Source: Sphingomonas sp. BK345 (GTDB taxonomy: Bacteria; Pseudomonadota; Alphaproteobacteria; Sphingomonadales; Sphingomonadaceae). From it: a stretch of DNA of 64,000 nt. Below, piece by piece: positions 9,920-18,096 of the stretch (position 1 is the stretch's first letter; the number at the start of each line of letters is the position of its first letter). The position numbers were made by a program, and so were the translations under genes. The notes under the pieces are model-generated. The model was given only the letters and a program-made list of their open reading frames with translations. It did no database searches and was not told the DNA's origin. The stretch is taken from NCBI RefSeq assembly GCF_014193845.1, contig NZ_JACHZX010000004.1, forward strand, positions 62,001 to 126,000. The letters are read 5' to 3'.

Positions 9920-10815
9920 CCGAGGTGCTGCTGATCACCGGCATGGCCGGGGCGGGCGTGACCACCGTGCTCAAGACGCTGGAGGACCTCGGCTGGGAGA
10001 CGGTGGACAGCGTGCCGCTGTCGCTGCTCACCCGCGTCGTCGCGCTGCCGCCCGACAGCGGCGAGACACCGCGCCCGCTCGCGTTCGGCTTCGGCACGCG
10101 CACGCGCAACTTCGACCCTGCCGCGGTGCTGCGCCGCTTCGAGCAGCTGCGCGAGGAGCCGGGGGTCGAGGTCGGCATGCTGTTCCTCGACTGTTCGGAG
10201 GGGGAGCTGGCACGGCGCTTCGCCGAGACGCGGCGCCGTCACCCGCTCGCCGACGATCGTCCCGCCGCCGACGGCATCGCGCTGGAGCGGCGCTTGCTCG
10301 AGCCGCTGCGCGCGCGCGCCAACCGGCTGATCGACACGACCCGGCTGACCAGCAACCAACTGGCGCAGGAGATCCGCCGCACCTTCCGCCGCGACGGCAC
10401 CGTCGGCACGACGCTGACGGTCGAGTCGTTCGGCTTCGCGCGCGGCGTGCCGGCGGGGGTCGACCTGGTCTTCGACATGCGCTTCCTGCGCAACCCGCAC
10501 TGGGTGCCAGAGCTGCGCCCGCGCACCGGGCTGGACCCCGAGGTCGCCGCCTATGTCGCGGCGGATCCGGCCTATGATGAGGCAGTTGGCCGGATCGAGG
10601 AGTTGCTCCTGCTGCTCGTCCCGCGCTATCACGCCGAGGGCAAGCCCTACGTCACCGTCGCCTTCGGGTGCACCGGCGGCAAGCACCGCTCGGTGCATGT
10701 CGCCGAGCGGGTCGGTCGTCGGTTGCGCGAGGCGGGCTTTTGTCCCACCATCACGCATCGTGACCTGGCGGCGGCACCGCAGGATGCGCTCGAAGGACGA
10801 CCATCGCGTCAATGA
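9916..10815 (+). CDS. rapZ: RNase adapter protein RapZ (YvcJ family), degenerate P-loop
   Basis: RapZ-family protein of 299 residues; the E. coli member guides RNase E to GlmZ and senses glucosamine-6-phosphate through its C-terminal domain. That domain is well kept here: SFGFARG, VFDMRFL-NP, PELRP-TG and GCTGGKHRS. The N-terminal loop reads GMAGAGVTT (9-17): the Walker A lysine is valine (codon GTG at 9958-9960), so ATP binding is doubtful. The TRRRHPL block is present. GTG start overlaps hprK by four bases. Targets in alphaproteobacteria are not known to me. Confidence 0.92.
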   Translation: MTEVLLITGMAGAGVTTVLKTLEDLGWETVDSVPLSLLTRVVALPPDSGETPRPLAFGFGTRTRNFDPAAVLRRFEQLREEPGVEVGMLFLDCSEGELARRFAETRRRHPLADDRPAADGIALERRLLEPLRARANRLIDTTRLTSNQLAQEIRRTFRRDGTVGTTLTVESFGFARGVPAGVDLVFDMRFLRNPHWVPELRPRTGLDPEVAAYVAADPAYDEAVGRIEELLLLLVPRYHAEGKPYVTVAFGCTGGKHRSVHVAERVGRRLREAGFCPTITHRDLAAAPQDALEGRPSRQ

Positions 10816-11252
10816 ACGAAGTATCGAAGCCCATGCTCGGACCCGTGATCGGTCTGGTGCTCGTCACCCACGGTCGCCTCGCGGACGAGTTCGTGACGGC
10901 GATGGAACATGTCGTCGGTCCGCAGGGGCAGGTGCGCACCGTCGCGATCGGCCCCGACGATGACATGGAGGCGCGCCGCGCCGACATCGCCGGCGCCATC
11001 GCCGAGGTCGACTCGGGACGCGGCGTGATCGTGCTCACCGACCTGTTCGGCGGCACCCCGTCCAATCTCGCCATCTCGCTGATGGAGCGCGGGCGGATCG
11101 AGGTGATCGCCGGCATCAACCTGCCCATGCTGATCCGGCTCGAGTCGGCGCGCAAGGCGATGACCGTTACCGCCGCGGTCGCCGCGGCGCGCGAGGCGGG
11201 GCGGAAGTATATCTCGGTGGCGTCCGAAGTGCTCGGCGAGGCGGCGGCATGA
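10812..11252 (+). CDS. PTS sugar transporter subunit IIA, mannose type (regulatory PTS)
   Basis: EIIA of the mannose family, 146 residues, which accepts phosphate from HPr. The N-terminal strand ends in the active His20 (LVLVTHGRLA), and the nucleotide-like turn TDLFGGTPSN is present. No IIB, IIC or IID gene is near, so it most likely has a regulatory rather than a transport role, as in rhizobia. ATG overlaps the rapZ stop (ATGA). A second start at Met8 would also fit. Confidence 0.92.
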   Translation: MNEVSKPMLGPVIGLVLVTHGRLADEFVTAMEHVVGPQGQVRTVAIGPDDDMEARRADIAGAIAEVDSGRGVIVLTDLFGGTPSNLAISLMERGRIEVIAGINLPMLIRLESARKAMTVTAAVAAAREAGRKYISVASEVLGEAAA

Positions 11253-11518
11253 CCGTGTCGCGCACCGTCGAGGTGACCAACCGCCGCGGGCTGCACGCGC
11301 GCGCCAGCGCCAAGTTCGTCACGCTCGCCTCGGGCCAGCCCGCGCCGGTGAAGGTGGCCAAGGGCGATTCCGAGGTGGTGGGCACCTCGATCATGGGGCT
11401 GATGATGCTCGGCGCGGCCAAGGGCGACCAGATCACGATCAGCGCCGAGGGTGACTCGGCCGAGGACGTGGTCGCGACGATGTGCGCGCTGGTCGAGGGC
11501 AAGTTCGGCGAGGACTGA
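11249..11518 (+). CDS. ptsH: Phosphocarrier protein HPr
   Basis: HPr, 89 residues, phosphoryl carrier between enzyme I and EIIA. His16 lies in GLHARASA, the PEP-dependent site; Ser47 lies in VGTSIMGLMML, the HprK site, so both controls are present. Start overlaps the EIIA stop (ATGA). Enzyme I is not in this window; in alphaproteobacteria ptsP is usually elsewhere. Confidence 0.95.
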   Translation: MTVSRTVEVTNRRGLHARASAKFVTLASGQPAPVKVAKGDSEVVGTSIMGLMMLGAAKGDQITISAEGDSAEDVVATMCALVEGKFGED

Positions 11519-11539
11519 GGTCCGCGCCGCCGCCAGCCT

Positions 11540-12340
11540 ATGCCCCGCACGGTCACCGCTTACTCCAACCCGCTCGTCAAACGAGTCCAGGGCCTGCGCG
11601 ACAAGCGCCACCGCCGCGAGGAGGGGCTGTTCCTCGCCGAGGGGCTGCGCATCCTGACCGAGGCGCGCGAGACCGGGCGCGTGCCGGTCTACCTCTTCTT
11701 CGCCGCGGCGAGCGCGCGCCACCCGCTGGTGCTCGCGCTGGTCGAGGCGGTCGAGGCGCGCGGCGGCGAGGCGATCGAGACCATTCCCGACATCCTCTCC
11801 AAACTGTCGGGCAAGGACAACCCGCAGGCGGTGGTGGGCGTGTTCGAGACGTTCGAGACACCGCTCGCGGCGCTCGACCGCCACGCCGCGCCCATCTGGC
11901 TGGTGGCGGAGCGGCTGCGCGACCCGGGCAATCTCGGCACGATCCTGCGCACCGGCGACGCGGTCGGCGCCGGCGGGCTGATCCTGGTTGACGAATGCGT
12001 CGATCCGTTCTCGACCGAGGCGGTGCGCGCCAGCATGGGGGCGCTGTTCACGGTCCCGATCGCGCGCGCGCCCTGGGCGGAGTTCCTGGCGTGGCTGCGC
12101 GGCGGCGCGGGTCAATTGGTCGGGCTGAGCCTTCAGACCGAACAGGGATATCGCGACGCGCGCTATGCCGCGCCGACCTTCCTGCTCACCGGCAACGAGG
12201 CGCAGGGCCTGCCCGAGGCCTATGAGCGCGAGTGCGACCTGCTGGTGAAGCTGCCGATGCTGGGCAAGGCCGACAGTCTCAACGCCGCGGTGGCGACCGC
12301 GGTGATGGCCTATGAGGTGCTGGCGCAGCATCGCAGGTGA
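11540..12340 (+). CDS. TrmH/SpoU family RNA 2'-O-methyltransferase
   Basis: SPOUT-class RNA methyltransferase of 266 residues, expected to methylate a ribose 2'-OH in rRNA or tRNA. The SpoU motifs are clear: motif 1 RDPGNLGTILRTGDAVG, motif 2 LLTGNEAQGLP, and motif 3 LPMLGKADSLNAAVA, which together form the trefoil knot and bind AdoMet. The N-terminal ~90 residues resemble the substrate-binding domain (NPLVKRVQGLRDKR-RREEGLFLAEG). It follows ptsH by 21 bases. The closest named relatives are RlmB-like, but the target base is not decided by sequence. Confidence 0.93.
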   Translation: MPRTVTAYSNPLVKRVQGLRDKRHRREEGLFLAEGLRILTEARETGRVPVYLFFAAASARHPLVLALVEAVEARGGEAIETIPDILSKLSGKDNPQAVVGVFETFETPLAALDRHAAPIWLVAERLRDPGNLGTILRTGDAVGAGGLILVDECVDPFSTEAVRASMGALFTVPIARAPWAEFLAWLRGGAGQLVGLSLQTEQGYRDARYAAPTFLLTGNEAQGLPEAYERECDLLVKLPMLGKADSLNAAVATAVMAYEVLAQHRR

Positions 12341-12362
12341 CTGATGCGGCGTGCGCCGGCGC

Positions 12363-12436
12363 GCGAATGTTGCGAATGTTGAGTCGTGGGCGAGGTTCGC
12401 GACAGGGGCGAATGTCGCCAATGTTGAGTCACGGGT
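12363..12436. repeat. Two-copy tandem repeat, 45-base period
   Basis: GCGAATGTTGCGAATGTT plus GAGTCGTGGG at 12363-12390 recurs as GCGAATGTCGCCAATGTT plus GAGTCACGGG at 12408-12436, with four changes. Each unit holds two AATGT cores 10-11 bases apart, so four similar cores lie on nearly the same helix face. It could be a protein-binding array or a slipped duplication. Confidence 0.6.
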
Positions 12437-12720
12437 GCGGGTAGCGATCGGTGCCGCGACGCGCGCGCGGATCGCGCGTGGCGGACAGGAGCGGCGCGGT
12501 TGCGGCTGTGCGGTCACGCCGTCGTGATAATGCCTGAAACCTCACGTAGGACAGAACAGCTGCGCGAACCGTGGGTGCCGAAGCAGGGCGCAGCGGTGCC
12601 GAGAGAACGCTTCATTAGCGTGTTGGGCGAAGCGCCAGCGCTTTCCTGGTGCTATCCACCGCGGCGGGGCAGGAATGCGGCATAAAAAGGTATGACGCGC
12701 GCCGGCGCTTCACGTCCCGC

Positions 12721-12803
12721 CGTCTTCCCGGACCTGATCCATATACATCTTACCGCGAGGCCAACCGCTTATGCGTACGCGGCGCGATGGAGTCCGGGAC
12801 GAC
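12721..12803. repeat. Decayed family-B palindromic element
   Basis: The stretch starting CGTCTTCCCGGACCTGATCC and ending GAGTCCGGGACGACG resembles the reverse complement of the better element at 20888-20981, including a shared TACGCGGC centre, but the arms no longer pair fully. Interpreted as an old copy. Confidence 0.45.
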
Positions 12804-12902
12804 GGGGCGGCACCGGGCGAGCGGAAGCTGTGCGACTTGCGATATGTGATCATCCCGGCGGCGGGGGAGGTCAAGCGCGGGCCGCGCCCACGCGCGCGTT
12901 GC

Positions 12903-13310
12903 TCACAGGCAGGTGACGGGGCCGCCCGTAGCCCCCTTCGACTTGGCGCAGAGCAGGATCGGATCGGTCTCGACCAGCCGCAATGATCGCACCATCCGCT
13001 CGGTCGCGCTCTTGTATCTGAGGAAGTGCGGCGAACGGATATGCGCCTCGTAAGCGGCGCGGCTGGCATAGACTTCGAGGAGGCGCACCGACGTCGGCCG
13101 CTCCACCAGCGCCACGGAGTGGAGCATCAGCACGCCGGCTTCGAGACGCACCGACGCCTCCTGTTCCTCGGCGAGAAGCCGCTTGTACGCGTCGAGTTGC
13201 GCCGGATCGATCTCGAGCTCGGCGATCCGCACGATCGGCACCGGCTCCCGCGCCGGCGACCCGGGGGTGGTGGCGACGAGCGCCATCGCTGCGAAGACCA
13301 TCGAACTCAT
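12903..13310 (-). CDS. Antibiotic biosynthesis monooxygenase (ABM) fold protein, probably exported
   Basis: A 135-residue protein with an N-terminal hydrophobic leader (MSSMVFAAMALVATTPGSPA) that looks like a signal peptide, followed by a dimeric alpha-beta barrel ABM domain: RIAELEIDPAQLDAYKRLL..., LLEVYASRAAYEAHIRSPHF and a C-terminal strand. ABM proteins include quinol monooxygenases and heme-degrading enzymes; here no catalytic assignment is possible. Export is unusual for the family. Two cysteines lie in the last 15 residues. Confidence 0.8.
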   Translation of the reverse strand: MSSMVFAAMALVATTPGSPAREPVPIVRIAELEIDPAQLDAYKRLLAEEQEASVRLEAGVLMLHSVALVERPTSVRLLEVYASRAAYEAHIRSPHFLRYKSATERMVRSLRLVETDPILLCAKSKGATGGPVTCL

Positions 13311-13348
13311 GGCGATACTCCCGTCATCCTGACGGCCGACCCGTCACT

Positions 13349-14743
13349 TCACTCCGCGGCATCCTCCAGCGCGACCGGCTCCGCCGCCGCCAGCTTGGTC
13401 AGCGGCCGAGCCGCCTGCTCGCCGACCGGCAGCGGATCGATCGTCTTGTTGCCGGTGTCGATGTTGAGCGCCTCGAAGCGCCGCGCGCTGGTCAGCACCT
13501 GGCTCTCCAGGCTTCCCACGAAGCTATTATAGGCGCCCATCGCGGTGTCGAGATTCTTGCCGAGCCGGGCCACGTGCGTCCCCATCGTCGCCAGCCGTGC
13601 GTACAGCTCTTTGCCGAGCGCGCCGATCTCCTGCGCCTCGCGGGCCAGTTTCTCCTGCCGCCACACCGCCGAGACGGTGCGCGCGATCGCGATCAGGTTG
13701 GTCGGCGTCGCCAGCAGCACGCGGCGGTCGAACGCGAAATCCCACAGCGTCGGATCATGCTCCAGCGCGGCGGAGAGGAAATGCTCGCCGGGCACGAACA
13801 TCACGACATATTCGGGCGCGTCGGCGAACTGGGTCCAATAGGCCTTGGCGCCGAGCGCGCTGACGTGCGTGCGCATCGACTGGGCGTGCGCGGCGAGGCC
13901 GAGCTGGCGCTCCGCCTCGTCCACCGCGCCGAACGCGTCCTGATAGGCGTTGAGCGAGACCTTGGCATCCACGATCAGCGACTTGCCGCCGGGGACCCGG
14001 ACGATCGCGTCGGGGCGCAGCCGGCCGCCGTCCTCGCCCGCGACGCTGACCTCCATCTGGAAGTCGGTATGCTCGGCGAGCCCGCACGACTCGAGCACGT
14101 TGCGCAACTGCTGCTCGCCCCATCGCCCGCGCGCCTTGGGCGCGTTGCGCAGCGCGTTGACCAACTTGGCCGCCTCGCCGGAGACCCGCTCCTGCCCGGC
14201 GCGCATCGCCTCGATCTGGCCGTGGAGCTGGCCGAACGCGTCGCGCCGCTCCGCCTCGATCTTGGCGACGCCCTCCTCGTAGCGCTGGAGTCGATCATTG
14301 ACCGGCTGGAGCAACGCCTTGAGGCCCTGCCCGGCCTGCTCCTCGGACTGGCGCAACCGCGCCTCGGCGCGCTCCAGGAACGCTTTCTGCGCGTCGGTGA
14401 GCACGGTCTGCGCGGCGTCGCGGAAGCGCGCGCTGAGCTCGTCCGCGGCAAGCTTGAGGTCGGCGATGCGCTGCTCGGCGGCGCGCCCCTCGGCGGTGAG
14501 CCGCGCCACCTCGAGCCGCGCCGCCTCGCGCTCGTCGCGCGCCTGGGCGAGCTCGGCGCGGAGCGGCTCGGCGGCGCGCGCGCGCTCCTCCGCGCCGGCG
14601 AGATCGGCGATGGCGCGGCGGAACAGCTCGGCCTGCGCGTCGCGCTCGGCACGCATCCGCTCGGCCGCGGCGCGGGTCAGCAGCCAGCCGGCGAGCGCAC
14701 CCAGCGCGAGCGCGATCAGCGCGACGGGAAGAAGATCGGTCAT
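13349..14743 (-). CDS. rmuC: DNA recombination protein RmuC
   Basis: RmuC limits inversions at short inverted repeats and has a nuclease-like core. From the start MTDLLPVALIALALG the protein is 464 residues: one membrane anchor at ~4-22, a long Ala/Glu/Arg-rich coiled coil to ~185, then the RmuC domain with RGRWGEQQLRNVLESCGL, RPDAIVRVPGGKSLIVDAKV and EYVVMFVPGEHFLSAAL. A further in-frame ATG 36 bases upstream would add a basic 12-residue tail before the anchor and is less likely. Confidence 0.94.
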   Translation of the reverse strand: MTDLLPVALIALALGALAGWLLTRAAAERMRAERDAQAELFRRAIADLAGAEERARAAEPLRAELAQARDEREAARLEVARLTAEGRAAEQRIADLKLAADELSARFRDAAQTVLTDAQKAFLERAEARLRQSEEQAGQGLKALLQPVNDRLQRYEEGVAKIEAERRDAFGQLHGQIEAMRAGQERVSGEAAKLVNALRNAPKARGRWGEQQLRNVLESCGLAEHTDFQMEVSVAGEDGGRLRPDAIVRVPGGKSLIVDAKVSLNAYQDAFGAVDEAERQLGLAAHAQSMRTHVSALGAKAYWTQFADAPEYVVMFVPGEHFLSAALEHDPTLWDFAFDRRVLLATPTNLIAIARTVSAVWRQEKLAREAQEIGALGKELYARLATMGTHVARLGKNLDTAMGAYNSFVGSLESQVLTSARRFEALNIDTGNKTIDPLPVGEQAARPLTKLAAAEPVALEDAAE

Positions 14744-14869
14744 CGCTGGAACATAGATCGAACGGGAGCGCGATCGCAAGCGATCGGTGCGAGAGCAGGG
14801 ACATCGCCCAAGGTTGTGCCCGTGCGAACGCGAAAGTTCAGAGCGGCGAGCGCGACGCTACGGGCCTGG

Positions 14870-14957
14870 TTTCCCGCGTGCGCGGGATCACGGGTGACGC
14901 CAGCACTCACCCTCACCCACCAGAGGCATCATCCTGAACTCGTTTCAGGATCCACCC
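14870..14957. repeat. Intergenic palindromic repeats (family C)
   Basis: Between rmuC and def are TTTCCCGCGTGCGCGGGA and, about 60 bases on, CATCCTGAACTCGTTTCAGG followed by ATCCAC, whose CCTGAA/TTCAGG arms form a short stem. The GGATCCA ending matches the other dispersed elements in this window. Probably part of a larger worn repeat. Confidence 0.5.
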
Positions 14958-15022
14958 GTTCGCGCGTCCAGCCGCCGGATGGATGCGCCGCACCGTGGGG
15001 CGGCGTTCCGGCTACTCTCCCC

Positions 15023-15556
15023 TCACCCGCCGCGACGGAGCTTGTCCAACTTCTTCAGCAACATGCCCCGCTTCAGCCGCGAGATATGGTCGATAAAGAG
15101 CACGCCGTTGAGATGATCGATCTCGTGCTGCATGCAGGTCGACATCAGCCCCTCGAACTCGGCCTCGTGGCGCTCGCCCGCGGTGTCGAGCCAGGTCACG
15201 CGACAGCGCTCGGGGCGGGTCACCTCGGCATACTGCTCGGGGATCGACAGGCAGCCCTCGTTGTAGCTCGACTGCTCCTCGCTCACCCAGCTGATCTCGG
15301 GGTTGATGAACGCCTGGGGCGCGCGCGCCGCCTCGGGCGGTTCGCCCTCCTCCAGCTCGCGCTCCTGCAGGTCGATCACGACGATCCGTCGCAGGGTACC
15401 GACCTGGATCGCGGCGAGCCCGATCCCGCGCGCGTCATACATCGTGTCGAACATGTCGGCGACGATGCCGCGCACCTCGTCGTTCACCTCGGCGACGGGA
15501 GCGCAGGTCTCGCGCAGCCGCGCGTCGGGTACCTCTACGATCGGAAGAATGGCCAT
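15023..15556 (-). CDS. def: Peptide deformylase
   Basis: Removes the N-formyl group from nascent proteins. 177 residues with all three metal-site motifs: motif 1 GIGLAAIQVG (44-53; the usual Pro is Ile), motif 2 EGCLSIP (100-106, Cys102 ligand) and motif 3 HEIDH (144-148). Standard length for a type I enzyme. fmt lies about 700 bases away on the other strand rather than in a def-fmt operon. Confidence 0.96.
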   Translation of the reverse strand: MAILPIVEVPDARLRETCAPVAEVNDEVRGIVADMFDTMYDARGIGLAAIQVGTLRRIVVIDLQERELEEGEPPEAARAPQAFINPEISWVSEEQSSYNEGCLSIPEQYAEVTRPERCRVTWLDTAGERHEAEFEGLMSTCMQHEIDHLNGVLFIDHISRLKRGMLLKKLDKLRRGG

Positions 15557-15601
15557 GCGCGCGAGCTAGGGGCGCGCCGGAGAAGCGTCAAGCGAGCGCG
15601 C

Positions 15602-16198
15602 TCACGCCACGGGACGCCGCGCGCGCAGCGCCTGCGCCAGCGTGCCCTCGTCGAGATAGTCGAGCTCGCCCCCGACCGGCAGGCCGTGCGCCAGCTGGGT
15701 CAGCCGCACCGGGAAACGCTCCAGCCGCTCGGCGAGATAATGTGCGGTGGTCTGCCCCTCCAGCGTCGCGTTCATCGCCAGCACCACCTCGTCGACCCCG
15801 CCAGCGGCGACTCGCGCGAGCAGCGGCTCGATCGACAAATCCTCCGGCCGCACGCCCTCCAGCGCTGACAGCCGCCCGCCGAGCACGTGAAACCGCCCCG
15901 GGAACAGCCGCGACCGCTCCAGCGCCCACAGGTCAGCGACGTCCTCGACGACGCAGAGCGAGCGGTCGTCGCGGCGCGGGTCGGCGCAGATCGCGCACGG
16001 GTCGGTGGTGTCGACGTTGCCGCAGGTCGAGCAGGTCGACAGCCGCTCCTCCACCGCCACCAGCGCCGAGCGCAGCGGCGCCAGCGCGCCCTCGCGCTTC
16101 TTGACGAGGTGGAGCACCGCGCGGCGCGCCGAGCGCGGGCCGAAACCGGGGAGCCGCGCCAGCGCGTTGGTCAGCGCCTCGATCTCGGGGGATGCCAT
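15602..16198 (-). CDS. recR: Recombination mediator RecR
   Basis: RecR works with RecO/RecF to load RecA at gaps. From [10 protein letters not shown] the protein is 198 residues, the usual length; the longer frame upstream would run through the fmt start region. It has the N-terminal HhH ([16 protein letters not shown]), a zinc finger with Cys56, 59, 68 and 71, and a Toprim domain starting [15 protein letters not shown]. Divergent from fmt with about 55 bases between starts. Confidence 0.96.
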   Translation of the reverse strand: MASPEIEALTNALARLPGFGPRSARRAVLHLVKKREGALAPLRSALVAVEERLSTCSTCGNVDTTDPCAICADPRRDDRSLCVVEDVADLWALERSRLFPGRFHVLGGRLSALEGVRPEDLSIEPLLARVAAGGVDEVVLAMNATLEGQTTAHYLAERLERFPVRLTQLAHGLPVGGELDYLDEGTLAQALRARRPVA

Positions 16199-16253
16199 GC
16201 GGAACAGATAGGGGGTTGCGTCGCGCCGCGCCAGCGTGTCGAGAGCTGGCGCC

Positions 16254-17159
16254 ATGCGGATCATCTTCATGGGAACACCCGAGTTCGCGGTGCCGACGCT
16301 CGAGGCTTTGGTGGCCGCCGGACACGAGGTCGTCGCAGTGTACAGCCAGCCGCCGCGCCCCGGCGGGCGGCGCGGGCGCGAGCTGGTCGCCTCACCGGTG
16401 CAGCGCCGCGCCGAGGCGCTCGGGCTGGCGGTGCGCACGCCGGTGACGCTGCGCGACGCGGGCGCACAGGCCGAGTTCGCGGCGCTGAGTGCCGATGTTG
16501 CGGTGGTCGCCGCCTACGGCCTCATCCTGCCGCGCGCGGTGCTCGACGCGCCGCGGCTGGGCTGCCTCAACGTCCACGGTTCGCTGCTGCCGCGCTGGCG
16601 CGGCGCCGCGCCAGTGCAGCGCGCGATCCTCGCCGGCGACGCCGAGACCGGCGTGGGAATCATGCAGATGGAGGCCGGGCTCGACACCGGGCCGGTGCGG
16701 CTCGAGGGGCGCACGCCCTGCGCGGGCAAGAGCGCGGGCCAGCTCACCGCCGAGCTCGCCGCGATGGGCGCGCGGCTGATGGTGCAGGTGCTCACCGACC
16801 CCACCGCCTACCCGCCGCGGCCGCAGCTTGAGGAGGGCGTCACCTACGCCGCCAAGATCAGCAAGGAGGAGGCGCGGCTCGACTTCACCGCCACGGCCGC
16901 GCAGGTCGTGCGCCAGGTGCTCGCCTTCGATCCCGCGCCGGGTGCCTTCGTCGAGCACGCGGGCGAGCGGATCAAGGTGCGTGCCGCGCGCGGCGAGGAC
17001 GGCAACGGCGCGCCCGGCGAGGTGCTCGACGACGCGCTGCTGGTGGCGTGCGGCAGCGGCGCGATCCGGCTGCTGCGCTTGCAGCGCGCCGGACGCGGCG
17101 AGATGGACGCGGGCGAGCTGCTGCGCGGCTTCGCGCTGCCGCCGGGCACGAGGCTGTGA
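16254..17159 (+). CDS. fmt: Methionyl-tRNA formyltransferase
   Basis: Formylates initiator Met-tRNA using 10-formyl-THF. 301 residues from [14 protein letters not shown]. The catalytic segment [15 protein letters not shown] spans 106-120 (Asn106, His108) and the catalytic Asp144 sits in GLDTGPV. The C-terminal domain binds tRNA. The 16236 start would add six residues and has no advantage. Its stop overlaps the truA GTG start. Confidence 0.96.
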   Translation: MRIIFMGTPEFAVPTLEALVAAGHEVVAVYSQPPRPGGRRGRELVASPVQRRAEALGLAVRTPVTLRDAGAQAEFAALSADVAVVAAYGLILPRAVLDAPRLGCLNVHGSLLPRWRGAAPVQRAILAGDAETGVGIMQMEAGLDTGPVRLEGRTPCAGKSAGQLTAELAAMGARLMVQVLTDPTAYPPRPQLEEGVTYAAKISKEEARLDFTATAAQVVRQVLAFDPAPGAFVEHAGERIKVRAARGEDGNGAPGEVLDDALLVACGSGAIRLLRLQRAGRGEMDAGELLRGFALPPGTRL

Positions 17160-17899
17160 CGCGGTACGCGCTCACCGTCGAGTTCGACGGGCGCCCGTTC
17201 ATGGGCTGGCAGCGCCAGGCGCATGGGCCGAGCGTGCAGCAGGCGATCGAGGAAGCCGCACACGCGGTCACGGGCGAGACGGTCGTGGTCCACGCCGCCG
17301 GTCGCACCGACGCCGGGGTCCACGCCACCGCGATGCGCGCGCACCTCGACGTCGCGAAGCCGCTGACCGCCTTTCGCCTCGGCGAGGCGCTCAACGCGCG
17401 GCTGCGGCCCGCGCCGGTGGCGATCATCGCGTGCGAGGCGGTGGCGGACGACTGGCACGCGCGCTTCTCCTGCCTGGGGCGCGCGTACACCTATAGGATC
17501 GTCAACCGGCGCGCGCCGCTGACGCTGGAACGCGGCCTCGCGTGGCATGTGACGCAGCCGCTCGACGCCGCGGCGATGCACGCGGCGGCGCAGCGGCTGG
17601 TCGGGCAGCACGATTTCACCACGTTCCGCTCGGCGCACTGCCAGTCGGCGAGCCCGGTCAAGTCGCTCGACTCGATCGCGGTGACTCGCGACGGTGATCG
17701 GCTAGCGGTCGACGTGGCGGCGCGCTCGTTCCTCCACCATCAGGTGCGCTCCATGGTGGGCTGCCTCGCTTTGGTGGGGCTCGGACGGTGGAGCGCCGAC
17801 GATCTGGAGGGCGCGCTGCGCGCGGCGGACCGCGCGCGGCTCGGCCTCAACGCGCCGCCGGACGGGTTATACTTTGTGAGCGCGCGCTACCCGGGGTGA
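17156..17899 (+). CDS. truA: tRNA pseudouridine synthase A
   Basis: Makes pseudouridine at tRNA positions 38-40. 247 residues; catalytic Asp52 lies in [11 protein letters not shown]. Also seen are [13 protein letters not shown] at the N-terminus and [18 protein letters not shown] late in the protein. Start is a GTG overlapping the fmt stop (GTGA), which matches the N-termini of homologues; the longer frame upstream would lie inside fmt. Confidence 0.96.
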   Translation: MTRYALTVEFDGRPFMGWQRQAHGPSVQQAIEEAAHAVTGETVVVHAAGRTDAGVHATAMRAHLDVAKPLTAFRLGEALNARLRPAPVAIIACEAVADDWHARFSCLGRAYTYRIVNRRAPLTLERGLAWHVTQPLDAAAMHAAAQRLVGQHDFTTFRSAHCQSASPVKSLDSIAVTRDGDRLAVDVAARSFLHHQVRSMVGCLALVGLGRWSADDLEGALRAADRARLGLNAPPDGLYFVSARYPG

Positions 17900-17970
17900 G
17901 GTGTTGAGCCCGCGAACCCGGCTCGCCGGCGTCGTACGCGATCTGCCCGCGCCGATCCCGACTCTCCCAC

Positions 17971-18066
17971 CGTCATCCCCGCGACAGCAGGGATCCGAAG
18001 TGCCGACGTCAGCGACATAAGTCGCTACGGCCGCGCGTCTGGATCCCCGCCTCCGCGGGGATGACG
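17971..18066. repeat. GTCATCCCCGC palindromic element (family A, copy 1)
   Basis: About 96 bases. The left end CGTCATCCCCGCGACAGCAG and the right end GCCTCCGCGGGGATGACG are inverted repeats flanking GGATCC-type inner arms. The centre differs from copies 2 and 3. It lies between the convergent ends of truA and the RumA-like gene. Confidence 0.7.
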
Positions 18067-18096
18067 AGAGGAACGCCTCGACGGTTGCGCCGTCGC

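Larger units (their letters stand above)
12341..12902. other. 562-base intergenic region with repeats, no convincing gene
   Basis: Between the SpoU methylase and the convergent monooxygenase-like gene. It holds two copies of a 45-base-spaced repeat at 12363-12436 and a decayed palindromic element at 12721-12803. Short open frames here (for example 12500-12685 +) have no ribosome site, family motif or typical codon pattern. I see no tRNA. A small RNA cannot be ruled out. Confidence 0.5.

Noticed and set aside
10812..11518. A sugar-transporting mannose PTS
   Set aside because: No IIB, IIC or IID genes; the set with HprK and RapZ is the regulatory PTS.
12500..12685. 61-residue ORF in the 562-base gap
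   Set aside because: No ribosome site, no conserved look, and low coding character.
13574..15868. 764-residue plus-strand open frame over rmuC and def
   Set aside because: Antisense to two motif-complete genes; no recognisable domain.
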